A DNA stretch of 64,000 bases from Nemophila menziesii (lineage: Eukaryota; Streptophyta; Magnoliopsida; Boraginales; Hydrophyllaceae), in contig JARWIR010000013.1 in NCBI GenBank assembly GCA_029959085.1, positions 12,029,186-12,093,185 of the forward strand, written 5' to 3'. Below the pieces are notes generated by a model, which had not been told where the DNA came from, made no database searches, and was given only the letters and a program-made list of their open reading frames with translations. Within the stretch, counting starts at the first letter, position 1. Every line of letters starts with the position of its first letter. Both the position numbers and the translations under genes were made by a program. Shown piece after piece: positions 36,425 through 48,875 of the stretch.

Positions 36425-37309
36425 TACTAGAGTAAGTTATCAAATATTTTATAAGGATCTGTTTGTATATAAAATAGTTTTAGGACTAGTTATAATGGAT
36501 TTGTGGATCAAGTAGATGATCCATGGATTGTACCTTTAGCTTGGTTGAGTTTGGTTCGGTAATATTTTAAAGAGTTTGAACTTGGTTTGAATTTGAATCG
36601 AACCGAATCGAACCAAAATTTAGCTTTTTTGGGCTTGATTTGTTAATTTTTTCCAAACTTGAGTTCAACTCTGTTTGGTTCGTTTAAGGGTCATTTAAGT
36701 CTCATTTATTTTTCTATGATATATATTATTATTTATTAGGGAATTTTCAGTGTTTTAAAATTAAATTCAGTGAAACTAATATACAAACAATTACATAATT
36801 TGACTTGAAGAAAATAAAAAATACTTATTAGATATAGAAGATTCTAGTCATGATTAATTACTTATACAAAAGTTTTATGTAATTTTGACTTTTTGTATAT
36901 ATAGATATATTGATCATTTTTAATTGAATATATCTACCAATCTTATTAGCGTAATCTTAAAGAACCCTTACCAAACTGTTCACGAGTTTAATGAGTCGAG
37001 CTTATACAAGTTTGAGTTCGTCTCGTTAAGGAAACGAGCCTGAATGTAAAGCTTGAGCTTGATTGTTTAGCTAACGATCCGAACTCAAACAAACTCTTAG
37101 CAAACTCAAATCTTAGCTCTTGGTGAGTGTAACGGTGAATTTGCAACCCTAATGGTGGGGGTGTCAAACCCTTTTGAATCAAAATCTCTAAAAAAAATAT
37201 CCTATCTAAACCTTATTCAGAAAATTTAAAGTAATTCTTTGTGTGAATCATACACTAATATCTTAACTAACCCGCACAAGAAAGAAAGCATCTAGGGTGG
37301 ACAGGGGAG
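36425..37309. other. No gene recognised
   Basis: Contains GGTTCGGTT/AACCGAA-type repeats (36540-36620) and a GAGCTTG-rich stretch (36975-37100) that look like decayed hAT MITE subterminal repeats. No ends resolved. Confidence 0.4.
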
Positions 37310-37318
37310 TGAGCATTG

Positions 37319-37837
37319 TCATTGTTTTAAAACAAGGTCGCATAGGCGTTCCAAAGTGCGATCCGCCTAAAATTTCTCTAGAAGGTGGCTAGAATGTTCG
37401 TCTATGCATACTCTAATTAATAAACTACCCAATGAGATTGATGGTTCACCCAACCGAAATAATACCTAACATGCTAGCCCATAAGTAACTAATTCAATAT
37501 AATACAACCCAACACATAATCAAAATATATAAAAAAAAAGACTATGTAGGTTAGAGTGTAAACGTGTGAAAAAAAATGGTAGAATTTATTAAATTTCAAG
37601 TCTAGATTTCTTGAATCAGTCAATTTTAGATTAATAATAATGACTTATTATATTATAGTTAAGTATTTGTTATTTATGTTAAATTGATCTATTATGATGT
37701 AAATATTATTCAAATCAATATAATAGTAATATATATTTAATATAAAAATGTTATAAAAACCGTCTAAATTTTGATTAATGAGCCGTCTAGCCATATAGGC
37801 GCTCGAAAGTGCTCGAGCGCCTAGCTTTTTAGAACCA
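37319..37837. mobile_element. Probable Mutator-type MITE, 519 bp
   Basis: Ends TCATTGTTTTAAAACAAGG and GCCTAGCTTTTTAGAACCA are imperfectly inverted. Flanks TGAGCATTG (37310-37318) and TGAGCGTTG (37838-37846) form a 9-bp TSD with one mismatch. Subterminal parts carry ATAGGCG / CGCCTA motifs. AT-rich, non-coding centre. Confidence 0.6.
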
Positions 37838-37846
37838 TGAGCGTTG

Positions 37847-38353
37847 CAACCCCTCCTACCTTGGGGTGAGGGGAAAACGTGAGTGAAAAAAATTACAAAC
37901 CCCACCCCACCCTACCCTAGGCTAAAAGATTTATGGTCACAAATGGATCTCCTTACATAGCTTGTCCAGCACTTTGGATATTAAGTCGGTCCTCCCTATG
38001 GATTTGCAGTTTGCACCCTCTTTCACTAGCACATACATTATGCGATCAAAGACAAAACCACCATTCCCACATATTATATCCACTTACGTAGCCTCCTATA
38101 CTGAGTCTTTGAAAATTCATCTCTTTTTTTTTGGGTTTTGTCCTAATTTTACTTTAAACAGAATCAAAAACCATAACATTAATTAGAAACAAAATTGTAC
38201 AAGACATGTAGATATTAACACAACAAAGAGAGCTCCATTTGAATTGTGTAACTATTCCTAACATTAACCTTTCCTAAAAAAACATCAACTTTAACAATTT
38301 AAGTCAAGTAAAGGGGTATCATCAAAATTTGCAGCACCAACAGAAATTCTATT
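37847..38353. other. 3' flank of COQ10
   Basis: No gene recognised. It should hold the COQ10 3' UTR and poly(A) site next to 38353, but no clear boundary is visible. Confidence 0.4.
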
Positions 38354-39624
38354 CTATGTCCTCTGATCATACGAATTCTTAACAACATGTTTGCCTGGTC
38401 CATAAATTACACGGCACCTGTCATTAAATGACACAACAAGCCGAGACACAACTTCTTTAAAGAACATATTTGCCACCTGTTGGACACATAAATCATTATA
38501 TTCCTAAATTTTATTTATTAAATGAACATGTAATGTTTAAGAAACACACACCTGGTGATAAAAAGGTGAACGAAACTTGAAATCCACAAGAAAATAAAGG
38601 TCGCAGGTTCCAGGAGTGGGTCCCGGGTTGAATTTCCATTCATTTATCAAATGATTAAAAAGACGGCTTTCTGATGCGGTGGTCTGTAACATATTGAGCA
38701 AAATATGTAATTAAGAAAAAGAAATCTGTTTAGATAACATTTATGTTCTTACCTTTATATAATTCGGTTTGTTTAATTCCACATGTGACATATAACTTTC
38801 TACAAAGAATTTGAAACCAATTTCTAACTCAGCATCTAATGATCCATCTGGGTTTTTGCACATTATCTCTGATCTTTGACACCATGGAAGAAAATCTTGA
38901 TACAAGTCAACACCAGCCACCACCGAAAACAATTGCTCCGGTGAATACCTTAACATTATCAAAGTTATAAGTGACATTGAGGAATCAAATAAAAAATAAA
39001 TTCTGAATGTCAGAATACTATGAATACATTCATTGTCCAAGGGAATGGGTAAATTGCACCACTGGGCCATTTGTTACAGGAAGAACAAGTTAACAAGTAT
39101 TGTTCAAATGGTATGTTTCCATCATATGTTATATGAAATAGCTAAATACACCCAATGTTTCAAAAGGTAACAAATATAACCCATGGTATTCGATTCCACC
39201 CAATGAATAGCTGATTAATTGTTAAGCACAATATGAATAAACATAATTATATATAAATAGATTGAGTTAATTGAGTAATGCTAATAAAAATTCAGCTCAA
39301 TAAAGGATGAGGAACATACCCTAAAACACACTTTTCTTCATAGACTTTAGATAATACGTTTCCTTCATCTCCATCACCGACTCCTAAAAACCCTCGCTTT
39401 TGAATGAAACTCGCACTACTACTACATACGCTTTCGTATCGTGAAAGTTTATCTTTATATTTTTCTGCACCACCAATTGATGATTTATTAATGCTGCTCA
39501 AACACCGAACCTGAACGCAATTATTTCGCAATTGATTAGAATATGTTAAACATTGTTTGGGTATATTCCTCCGCGTCGCTAATCGGCCTACCACCGCCTT
39601 CGCCGTCGGCGTAAACCAAGTCAT
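38354..39624 (-). CDS. COQ10: Coenzyme Q-binding protein COQ10, mitochondrial, 4 exons, 251 aa
   Basis: COQ10 is a START-like lipid-binding protein of the inner mitochondrial membrane that binds ubiquinone and supports its synthesis and use in the respiratory chain. Minus-strand exons: 39320-39624, 38753-38948, 38552-38683 and 38354-38476, joined by GT-AG introns (donors GTATGT, GTAAGA, GTGTGT). They give 756 nt in one frame, close to the usual plant length. The N terminus (TWFTPTAKAVVGRLATRRNI) is basic, hydroxylated and free of acids, as in a mitochondrial presequence. GYSPEQLF, DLYQDFLPWCQRS, ELEIGFKFFVESY and PGPTPGTCDLYFLVDFKF are family-typical. The last exon holds NMFFKEVVSRLVVSF and ends at TAG 38354-38356. 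There is no stop, frameshift or lost splice site. It is the only clearly intact host gene in the window. Confidence 0.93.
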
Positions 39625-40027
39625 CGTTCGGAAAAGAAAGTAATTTGAATTATTTTTGGCACTATGTTTAGGAAATATAAAGTGGGGATTAATATGGAAT
39701 TTGTTGCGATTAAGGATTACGCAAATATTGTGTGTGAAGAGTTTAAACCGAAATAATCTGGCTTAAAGACAATTGTTTGTTTTTGTACTTTGTGGAGTAA
39801 TTTGTTTGGTTATATTACAGGCGCAAAATTGTAAATAGGTATAAATAGGAATTCTTTTTTCTTTAACGTTTTTAAACAATAATTTCAAGAAAAACGTTTG
39901 AGAAAAAATAATTGCAGAAGAAACGCGATGAACCTATAGTAAATTGATTGAATCCCTAATTTCTCTAAACGTCTTTCTTTGACAAAAAAATCCGGGTTGA
40001 AAAGCGATTATCGGAGAAACGTCATAG
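39625..40027. other. COQ10 upstream region
   Basis: AT-rich 5' flank that should hold the COQ10 promoter. No convincing TATA box or element was identified. Confidence 0.35.
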
Positions 40028-40835
40028 TATTGTGTTTATTTGTATAATTAGTAAAACAATATAAAAAACTAATGCAGAAATAATATAAAAGTTAATAATT
40101 AACTTGACTTGTCGAGACTCGGATTAGATCCGATGTCTTTAAGGTATTTAGGCCACATATCGGTGTCTTATGTTTGTTGGTTTCAACCTCTAGGATACAA
40201 CGACAAAACTATTAAAAAGAAACTGACACCGAACTTAATAAAACTACTTTTTTCTATCTATCTCTTATAAATTTAATGCTTAATGCTTTAAAAAACTAAA
40301 TGAATAAAATATTTGAGTTGGTCAACTTTTTATAGAAAATAAAAAAATGGCTTGGCAAAAGGTTGTGATGTTTAATTTGAATACATGTTGTTTCAATATA
40401 AGATACAACATTTACTAAAGGCAAACCAAAGTTTGGCCTGGTCTAGATGGTATGAGCCTAAGGCTTAAAAGCTGAATAGGCTACGACCCAAAAAAAAGCC
40501 CAATAGGCTTGGTGGTCCAGGTTCAAACAATACTAGTGTTTTTTTTTTGCTTTACTTTATAATTAAAAGAAATAAAAAATAAAATAACATATATTATTAA
40601 TTTTTTTTCTTTTAATTTCTCAAAATTACATCAAATGATTTTAACCAAGTGAATATATCATGTTAATCGTTATAACGGGAATAAATGTATCAACATCCGA
40701 ATCAATTATTTAAATTGAGTCACCGACTATCATCATAAGCATGGTCAACACTTGGGTAGAATCTTATTTGTCCAACAATCCCCACATGAATGGAAATTGA
40801 CTAACCACCTTAGTAAAATGCATAAGAATTCTAAA

Positions 40836-40890
<55 letters not shown>

Positions 40891-41444
40891 CGTAGAAGAA
40901 TACTATATCGAGAAAGGTAGCTTTTGGCCTTGAACCTTCTCTAGTAAGAGCTATCAGATTCACTACCTAACTAGTGAACGTGATGTCTTGAACTATTCAA
41001 CTTTTGTGTAAACCAAGACAACATAACTTACATAGTATACTTCCAAACATTATTTGGTTCTCACGGTTGTGTCCATTTACGGTCCTAGACAACTCCTGAT
41101 ATTTCATGAATAATCATCGGAGAATTTCACCTTTACAAATTCTTGTAGGGCGACCCTACCCATGTTACTCATATAGGTGGTCTCTTATCGAGAGTATTCT
41201 GCATTCCTCATCTCATGTTATAAAAGATACGAGAAACATTAAAAGTTTAACTTATCCTTCACTTCTACAGGTAGCACTGTTCAATTTTGTCATAGGAAAG
41301 GTTTTGGGAGGTCTCCCCACAGTGCGTCGCACCAAGTTGCAGTTTCATGATTCAATTTTCCCTTTGAACCTAGATTGTTGGATCTCCACTATGTTAAGTA
41401 AGGTTCCCATCATGGAAACTCAACTTCGTAGGCTTAAGACCCAT

Positions 41445-42532
41445 TCCCCTTGACAACACTCCTACTTGCTCTCTTTGTAGACCTTTGGTCAGTGGATCTG
41501 CTCTGTTATCCTTTGATCGGACGTAATGAATTGTGATAACTTTGTTTGAGAGCAGTTGTCTAACAGTATTGTGTCTACGACGTATGTGTGTAAACTAACC
41601 ATTATACATCTCATTTAGTGCCCTACCAATGGCAATCTGATTGTCGTTATGTATGCAGAGAGCTGACACAGGGTTCGGCCAATTAGGAATATCCTCTAAA
41701 AATTTCAAAGCCACTCGGCTTCCTCACCAGCCTTTTCTAAAGCTATAAACTTAGATTCCATAGTGGATATGGATATGCACGTTTGCTTAGTCGATTTCCA
41801 AGACACCACTTCTCCTTCTAATATGTAGACGAATCCACTTATGAAGTTTGAGTTGGTGGAGTCTGATATCCAGTTTGCATCATTGTATCCTTCTTATATA
41901 GCTGGATATCATGTGTACAAGAACCCTTCGTTCATAGTGTATCTGAGATACATTAGAACTCTTATAACAGCAATCCAGTGGTTTTTCTTCAGATTATGTG
42001 TAAACCTACTTAGCTTGCTTACTGCATGTGCTATATCGGGCGTAGTATAGTTTGTTAGGTACATGAGACTTTCAATAATCCAAGAGTACTCCAACGGGTT
42101 GATCATATCACTAGAGCTCTTAGCAAGATGTATATTTATACCGACAAGTGTCTTGGCGATATTTGTGTCTCCATTACTAAATTTGTTTAATACTTTCTTA
42201 ATATAGTGTGACTGAGATAGTACAATACCTTTAGATGTTTGAAGAATCTGGATACCCAAAATAACATCCGCAAGGCCTAAATATTTCATGTCAAACTTAC
42301 TTGAAAGCATCCTTTTGGTGAATGTAATCACGTCATTGTTACTTCCAATGATTAGAATATCATCCACATATAAACAGACAATGACATATCCTGTCTCAAT
42401 TCGTTTTACATAAATACATTTTTCACGCACATTGATTCTGAAACCATTCGAGATCATAAAATTATCACATTTGTCATGTTTTTGCTTCGGTTGGCAATAG
42501 TTCTTGATCTTGCTCTTATTGAATTGCATCAT
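41445..42532 (-). pseudogene. Copia RT (C-terminal part) and RNase H remnant
   Basis: The open part (41909-42532, 207 codons) contains VCLYVDDILIIGSN (RT catalytic YVDD), FDMKYLGLADVILGIQI and SRFTHN. To the left, with stops, follow [48 protein letters not shown] and IHYVRSKDNRADPLTKGL, the Copia RNase H motifs. The RT N-terminal half is lost by deletion, since the frame joins abruptly near 42500. Confidence 0.85.
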
Positions 42533-43627
42533 GTGTTCTCTTTTAATGAACCAGATTCTGGTGTGGTATTGTACAGAAAAGTTGTTTCAAAGAAATGTGC
42601 ATTTCTTGATTCAATCTCCATATTGACGTGAATGTTAACACGACAAGATTTGTGTACCAGGAATCCATATGCAGCACTGTTGTGAGCATATCCAATAAAG
42701 ATGTAGTCGATGGTCTTTGATCCTATTTTGACCATTTTAGGAGTAGGGATTGCTACCTTTGTCAATCATCCCCACACTTTTAAGTATTCGAAGGAAGGTG
42801 GTTTTATTTTCCATAATTCACAAGGATTTTTTTCTATCTTCTTGTGCGAGCCTTGTTAAGGATGTGGTTTGCGGTGAGCAAATCCTCTCCCCACAATTTC
42901 TGTGGCGACCCTGAGTTAATCAGCGTGGCATTCATCATTCCTTCAACGTGTGATTCTTGGTCAAAAATCTCGTTTTGTTGAGACGAATAGGTGCTCGTGG
43001 TTTGATGGATGATTCCATGTTCAGGGAAAAATTCCTCATAAAGAGACACATACTCTCCTCCCTATTTGTTATAAGATTCTTAATATTTTTATTTAGTTGA
43101 TTCTCAACTTCAGTTTTGTATCGCTTAAATACTTCTAAGGGCTCGTCCTTGCTTCAAATCAAGTATATTTTACAATACCTTGTGCAACCGTCAATGAAAT
43201 TTATGAAATACTTTTTCTCGCTTCTTGTTGGCACAAATTTTAAGCCACGGATGTCACTGTGAATTAACTCTAAAGGTACCGAAGCCTTTTCTATAGATTT
43301 AAACGAGGTTTTCAGTTAATTTTGACTCAACACATACTTCACATTCCGTATGAGAATTGAAGTTTACATTAGGTAATAATCTGATGTTTACTACCGTAGT
43401 CAGGTAGAATAACATCTTTTGCTGCCGAATCTTAAAGTCAGAACCATTGAACTTTTTTGTCCTATCGCCTGGTCCAATGGGTGTTGGTGTGGGTATATGA
43501 ACTTTTGTTCTTTAGTTGTTACCCGTCTCAGGTTGCTTTTCACTTTGTTTAGTATTTTTCCCCATATTCCATATGAAGCAGAAATCTGACGTTCATAAGC
43601 GAGTAACTTTCTAGTGTGTATACACAA
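42529..43627 (-). pseudogene. Copia integrase remnant
   Basis: Broken minus-strand frames: PLELIHSDIRG and FINFIDGCTRYCKIYL (about 43180-43290) with the catalytic Asp region; EEFFPEHGIIHQTTSTYSSQQN and LWGEDLLTANHILNKA (42834-43049); TIDYIFIGYAHNSAAYGF (42529-42765). A stretch at 43400-43627 is upstream and weakly readable. The DDE core is interrupted by at least one frameshift. Confidence 0.8.
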
Positions 43628-44269
43628 GCCTAGAAATCAGAATAAGAGAAAAGAAATAGAATGTAATATTCTTGTTTTGTGTACACAGGTTCAGAAAATT
43701 CGCAAAAGTAAAGTTTATGAACGAAATTAAACGTTTTTTGGTTTATAAAACGTGAATCTAATACCTAAAATTGTTGTGTTTTATTTGTATAAACCAGTAA
43801 AAAATATAAAAACTAATGCAGAAATAGTATAAAAGTAAATAAATAAATAACTTTACTTGTCGAGACTCGGATTGGATCTGGTGTCTTTAAGTTATTTAGG
43901 CCACGTACCGGTGTCTTATGTTTGTTGGCTTTGACCTCCAGGATACAGCGACAAAACTATTCAAAAGAATCTGACACACAATTTTTAAGAATTTCAACGA
44001 ACTTAATATAGTTGCTTCTTTCTATCGATCTCTTATAATATTAATGTTTAATACTTTAAAAAATTGAATGAATAAAATGTTTGAGTTGGCCAACTCTTTA
44101 TAGAAAATGAAAAGGTGGCTTGGCAAAGAGTTGTGATGTTTAATTTCAAGACCCGTTTTTTTTTTAATATAAGATACAATGTTTACTAAAGACCAAAGCT
44201 TGGGCTGGTCCAGATGGTATGAGCTTAAGGCCCAAAAGCCTAATAGGCCTAAATTACTACCAATAATCA

Positions 44270-44689
44270 GTGTTATCCTATTTTTTATTAATCAACTAAA
44301 AAGATGGTTAGGATTTTGAATTAGGAATAATGCCCAAGAAACCCTTCACGTTAGAATTAATTCCCCTTACCACATACATCATTTATTTACGCATAAAAGG
44401 CATCATACATTTTGTTCTTTCATTTTTTTCCATTTTTTACAACGGTCTCTGTCGATCTTCTCCACATCTTCCAAACAGAATCCATGTTTTTAAACCCTTT
44501 AATACCTCTTTAAATGTAAACATCAATATAAAGTGAAAAGTAAAATTATAATATATATGATATTTCATGAATATATATGTATCTAATTAATTATAATAAA
44601 TTGCACTATAGGACCCTGATAAATTTCGACATAGCCTGTTCTTTTCTTCTTTTGCTGCATTTTGCATTTTTTATATATTTTAGTCTTTT
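44270..44689. other. No gene recognised
   Basis: AT-rich flank of the Copia element. The ORF at 44330-44536 has no motif. Confidence 0.4.
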
Positions 44690-44713
44690 TTAGTATTTGT
44701 GAATAACAAACAG

Positions 44714-44744
<31 letters not shown>

Positions 44745-45300
44745 CATAAGTTTGTGAATTACGGATTAAAAATGCAACAAAAAAAGAGCAGTTTGAGTTT
44801 TTGGAAACTTCCCAGAACTCAGATTCCGAGTTCTACGAATTTTCCCATAACTCAATCTGGTTTTCTTTTTGCATTCATTATTGTATTCATGATATATTTT
44901 ATTTATTTTTTAGTGTTTGTGAGTAACAGACAATAAGTATATATCATAATTATGATATATACCATATGTTTGTGGATTACAGACTAAAAATGCAACAAAA
45001 CATAAGTAGTTTGAGTTATGAAAAAATTCCTAGATTTCAGGTTTTGAGTTATGGGAAAATTCACATAACTCAATATGCTCTTCTTTTTTGCTTTATTTTT
45101 ATCTTGTTTGGATGTTTTAGTTATTTTTTAATGTTTGTGGAGTAATAAACAACGAATATGTATCATAACATAATATATATGATATTTTTTTATGTTTTTT
45201 TACCTTTGATTTGAAGAACAGTTTGAGTTCTGGAAAAATTCCCAAAACTCAAATTCTAAATCTGAGAATTTTCCTAGGACTCAAACTATTTTTTTTTGTT
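44690..45300. repeat. Three degenerate tandem units of about 220 bp with internal hairpins
   Basis: Units start near 44698, 44918 and 45136 with GTGA.TAACA.ACA-like sequence. Each contains a stem of the kind GAGTTCTGGAAAAATTCCCA...ACTC and a TTTGTG.ATTAC..ACTAAAAATGC part. An (AT)n run lies at 44716-44740. Non-coding. Confidence 0.6.
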
Positions 45301-46178
45301 GTTTTTTTGTTCTGTAATCCTAACTACTTCTATTACTAATCAAAGGTCATTCTACTACTCAAATCGTAAATCTCTCATTTTTAAAATTATGAGAAACAGG
45401 GTTTTATACTTATACAACTATTAAATGCTAATTAAAAGTTATTGACATGTTGTTTAAGCATTATACTGATGGTAGGATGCAGTTAGTATAGTTTGTTGAC
45501 TATGCTCAATTGTTTGAGTTTTGTTGGTAGATATAAAGAAGGTTCGTTAATAGTGTTATTAAATAATTTAGAAGTAAGAAGGAATTTGTTTGAAGATCGA
45601 TGACGGCTGTTGTGGTAAAAAATGGTAAAAAGATCGTGTCTTTTTACGGGTTAGTACACAAGGATGCATAAGTTTAGTGAGCATTAACCCTTTAAATTAT
45701 TGAAAAAAAAATTATTTAATATTGAAGGATCCAATATTAATATTAGCAAATTATATAATATACATATTCTTTTTTTAAATTTATCTCCGCGGATTATAAT
45801 AATAGCTAATTTTATCCTATTATTTATGTTTAATAACCATTTTGAATCACACCTTTCAAAAATACTATTTTTAGGCAAAACATATTTAAAATATATTTTT
45901 TTAGCCATTTCATTAATTATGTAAGATATTTTATACATTTCAAGAATAATTTGGATATTTCAAATAAAATTCATACTTTATGATATAGTCAATAAAGATA
46001 TAATTTATTCAAAGTATCCAAATTCTTTTAAAAATTTATAAAATATCTCATAAAATTTGTAAAACGACTTTAAAATGACAATTTTGAATAAATTTGATTT
46101 AAATATAGTCATAGATTATCCCCTTAAAAATGAATTTTCTCTTATTATAATTATCAAACTAATTTAGTATTATGTACC
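45301..46178. other. No gene recognised
   Basis: Very AT-rich. Mutually opposite ORFs at 45684-45938 and 45700-45924 are composition artefacts. Confidence 0.45.
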
Positions 46179-46196
46179 TTATTATTATTATTATTA

Positions 46197-46239
<43 letters not shown>

Positions 46240-46268
46240 CATCATTATTATTGTTATTATTATTATTA
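46179..46268. repeat. TTA trinucleotide microsatellite
   Basis: About 30 units of TTA/ATT with a few interruptions, right at the left border of foldback B. The last nine bases match the nine bases after its right end. Confidence 0.9.
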
Positions 46269-47362
46269 GAGATAATTCTCAATTAATTACAATTCTACAA
46301 GTTTCATTATCAAAAAAAAAAAAGGAGCAAATTACTTCCTACTTACTCACTAATTAAAAACTTAATTCCCAATAAATCATTTTTGGCATATTTAACTTAC
46401 ATTTTTATCCTTATATGGGATAATTCTCAATTAATTACAAATTTACACTTTTCATTCCAAAAAAGAAGAAGGAGGTTTTGACTTCTTACTTACTTACAAG
46501 TTAAAGAAATTAATTCCCAACTAAACCTATCACCAACAACTAATTCTATCACATGCGCGCGTCTATGATTTTTTTAAATACGTATAATTAATTCTAAAAA
46601 AAAAAAAATTGCATTTTTGGACGAATTAAATTAATATTTACGTCTATAACATTTTATGATTTTTTTGAATTTTATGATTTCAATTATTTTTTTTATTTTT
46701 TTAAATTTTGATATTCCGTTTTATGTGTTCCTGCAATACATAAAAATATATTAATGTGTTCATGTAACACACAAAATCATACAATCAATCTAAAACATTA
46801 CCTTCTTTAACAAAATTATATTTTTCTCTTTATTAATTGCATATATCTTATTTTTACTTGTTTTTAATATATTGATATATTATCTCATTGTCCAACAATC
46901 TTTTGTTATATTGTGTGTTGTAGTAATACACAAAAAAATTATTTGCGTATTACAGCAACACACAAATTTACATTTTCTCTTCCCATCAAGCCCGTTCCCA
47001 ATTAAACATTTGTGTCTTACTTAAACACACCACCTTCATAACTATGTATTGCATCAACACATATTTTTTATTATTACGTGTTTCTGCATCACACAAATTG
47101 TTTCTTGCGACTTCCAGCATCACACAAATTGACTTACACACTTGTGTTTGTCTTACATCCATTTCGATGTGATCTATGTGTATCCTATACACACAATTTT
47201 AGAGTTTAGCGTTTAGTATGGTTCTTTTGTGTGTTACTGTAATACACAAATGATTGTTTTCTGTAATACAACAACACATAAAATAACAAAAAAGGGTTGG
47301 ACAAAAAGTTAATACATCAAGATAGTTACAAACGAGTAAAAATATTGTATATGTGACTAAGA

Positions 47363-47589
47363 GCCCGTTTGGGACTGATTATTTTGGAGCTAAAAGCGCT
47401 TTTTGATTAAAATTAAATTATTTGTAAAAAATATTAAAAAATATTTTGACATCTAAAATCACTTTAAGTGATTATTTTAATAATCACTAATCTAGTGCTT
47501 TTCCAAAAAGTGATTTTAAGAGTCTAAAATATTGTTATGGATATAAAATCACTTTAAGTGATTATTTTGAAAAGCAATCCCAAACGGGC
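47363..47589. mobile_element. 227-bp MITE with GCCCGTTTGGGA ends
   Basis: The terminal GCCCGTTTGGGACTG pairs with TCCCAAACGGGC. ACTAAGA is duplicated at 47356-47362 and 47590-47596. The interior repeats AAATCACTTTAAGTGATTATTTT, itself palindromic. The uninterrupted target can be seen in the mirrored copies of the host repeat (near 30835 and 31730). A 55-bp piece of the same family is at 53558-53612. Confidence 0.82.
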
Positions 47590-48163
47590 ACTAAGAAAGA
47601 GAAAAAAATGATTTTGTTAAAGAAGAGAATGCGTTAGATTGATTTAATAATTTTGTGTGTTACAGGAATACATAAATATATTTTTGTGTGTTGTATGAAC
47701 ACATAAATCTTAATATCAAAATTTAAAAATAAAATAAATCAAAAAAATTCTCCGATGTATCTATGAACTTGCCCCGTCAAAAAGTACATTTTTAAATTTT
47801 TTAAATTTTTTTGTATTTAATTATGATTTTTTATAAAAAAAAATCACGGACGCGTGTGTTGTGGAATTTGAAAAATCTGTTAGCAACACATAAAACGGAT
47901 GTTCGAAATTAAAAAATTAAAAATAAATAAAATAAAAAAAATCAAAAAAAATTCATAGACGTAAATATTAATTGTCTCGTCCAAAAATGCAATTTTTTTT
48001 ATTTTTACGATTTTTTTAGAATTAGTTCTGATTTTTTTTAAAATCACGAAAGCGGGCTTGTGATGAAATTAGTTGGTGGTGATTGGTGGTGGGGTGGTTG
48101 TGGGGGTGGGTGGTAGTGGATGGTGGTGGTGGGGGTGGGGTGGGGGTGGTGGGTGGGAGTGGT

Positions 48164-48875
48164 TAGGGGTGTGCATCGGGTTAGAAAACCCGCATTACTC
48201 GACCAACCCGATCACACTAACCCGAAATTATACGGGTTAGTTTTTAATTGGGTGGGTTGCGGTTTACATTTTTGAAAAAATATGCACATTTTTGCGGGTT
48301 GTGGATTTTAAACTTGAAACCCGCAAACCCGCATATACTCGATTACCTTGTAGTATAAAAATTAGAAAAATTCGTATTGCTCATTTTATTCAAATAAAAT
48401 AGTGGGGGTCATGTGCTTTTTACTCTACATTTTTTTTATTCCTCCCCTTTTTTAAAAAATATTTTGAACTCCCTCAATATTTCAATAATATTTTATCTAA
48501 TGAATATGTTTTTCATTTCAATTATGGTATTATCTGTACTCTTTGTTCAATTCATATATTTAGTTTTCTAAAATTTCATTTTATATCTTTTAATCATAGA
48601 TGATTTGAAATGCATATGCGTATCCTAAACAATATTTTTCGTTATAATTTTCATTTGTAATATAAATTTGACTCGCCATATGAATATGGATACAAATTCG
48701 TCTTCTTTATCGAACTAAATCACCCGCAATGCACCCGCAACCCGCCTAACCCGAAACTCAATGGTTTAAGTAATGTATTGGGCGGGTGCGGGTCTTATTT
48801 TTCAAAATCCGCACAAGAACACGTGGTTTGTGGGTTAAGCATTTTTCATACAAAACCGACCCGCGCACACCCCTA
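48164..48875. mobile_element. hAT-type MITE, 712 bp, 8-bp TSD
   Basis: Ends TAGGGGTGTGCATCGGGTT and GACCCGCGCACACCCCTA are inverted. GGAGTGGT is duplicated at 48156-48163 and 48876-48883. Subterminal AACCCGCA/TGCGGGTT repeats lie on both sides. AT-rich non-coding centre. It is inserted in the GGT array of foldback B. Confidence 0.9.

Larger units (their letters stand above)
40028..44269 (-). mobile_element. Degenerate Copia LTR retrotransposon, minus strand
   Basis: Two diverged LTRs at about 40028-40540 (3' LTR) and 43772-44269 (5' LTR) share CTTGTCGAGACTCGGATT and GGTATGAGC.TAAGGC. Next to the 5' LTR, TTAGGTATTAGATTCAC is a decayed initiator-Met-type primer site. Internal coding pieces run integrase, RT, RNase H from right to left, which is Copia order. 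Gag and the N-terminal half of RT are missing. A (GA)n run lies at 40839-40889. TSD not resolved. Confidence 0.85.

Noticed and set aside
35588..37150. One large hAT MITE from TAGGGGTGCACACA to a right end near 37150
   Set aside because: No matching inverted end or 8-bp duplication was found; a SINE and other repeats occupy the interval, so only the left end is noted.
46172..46357. 61-codon ORF made almost entirely of Ile and Val
   Set aside because: It is the translation of the TTA microsatellite, not a protein.
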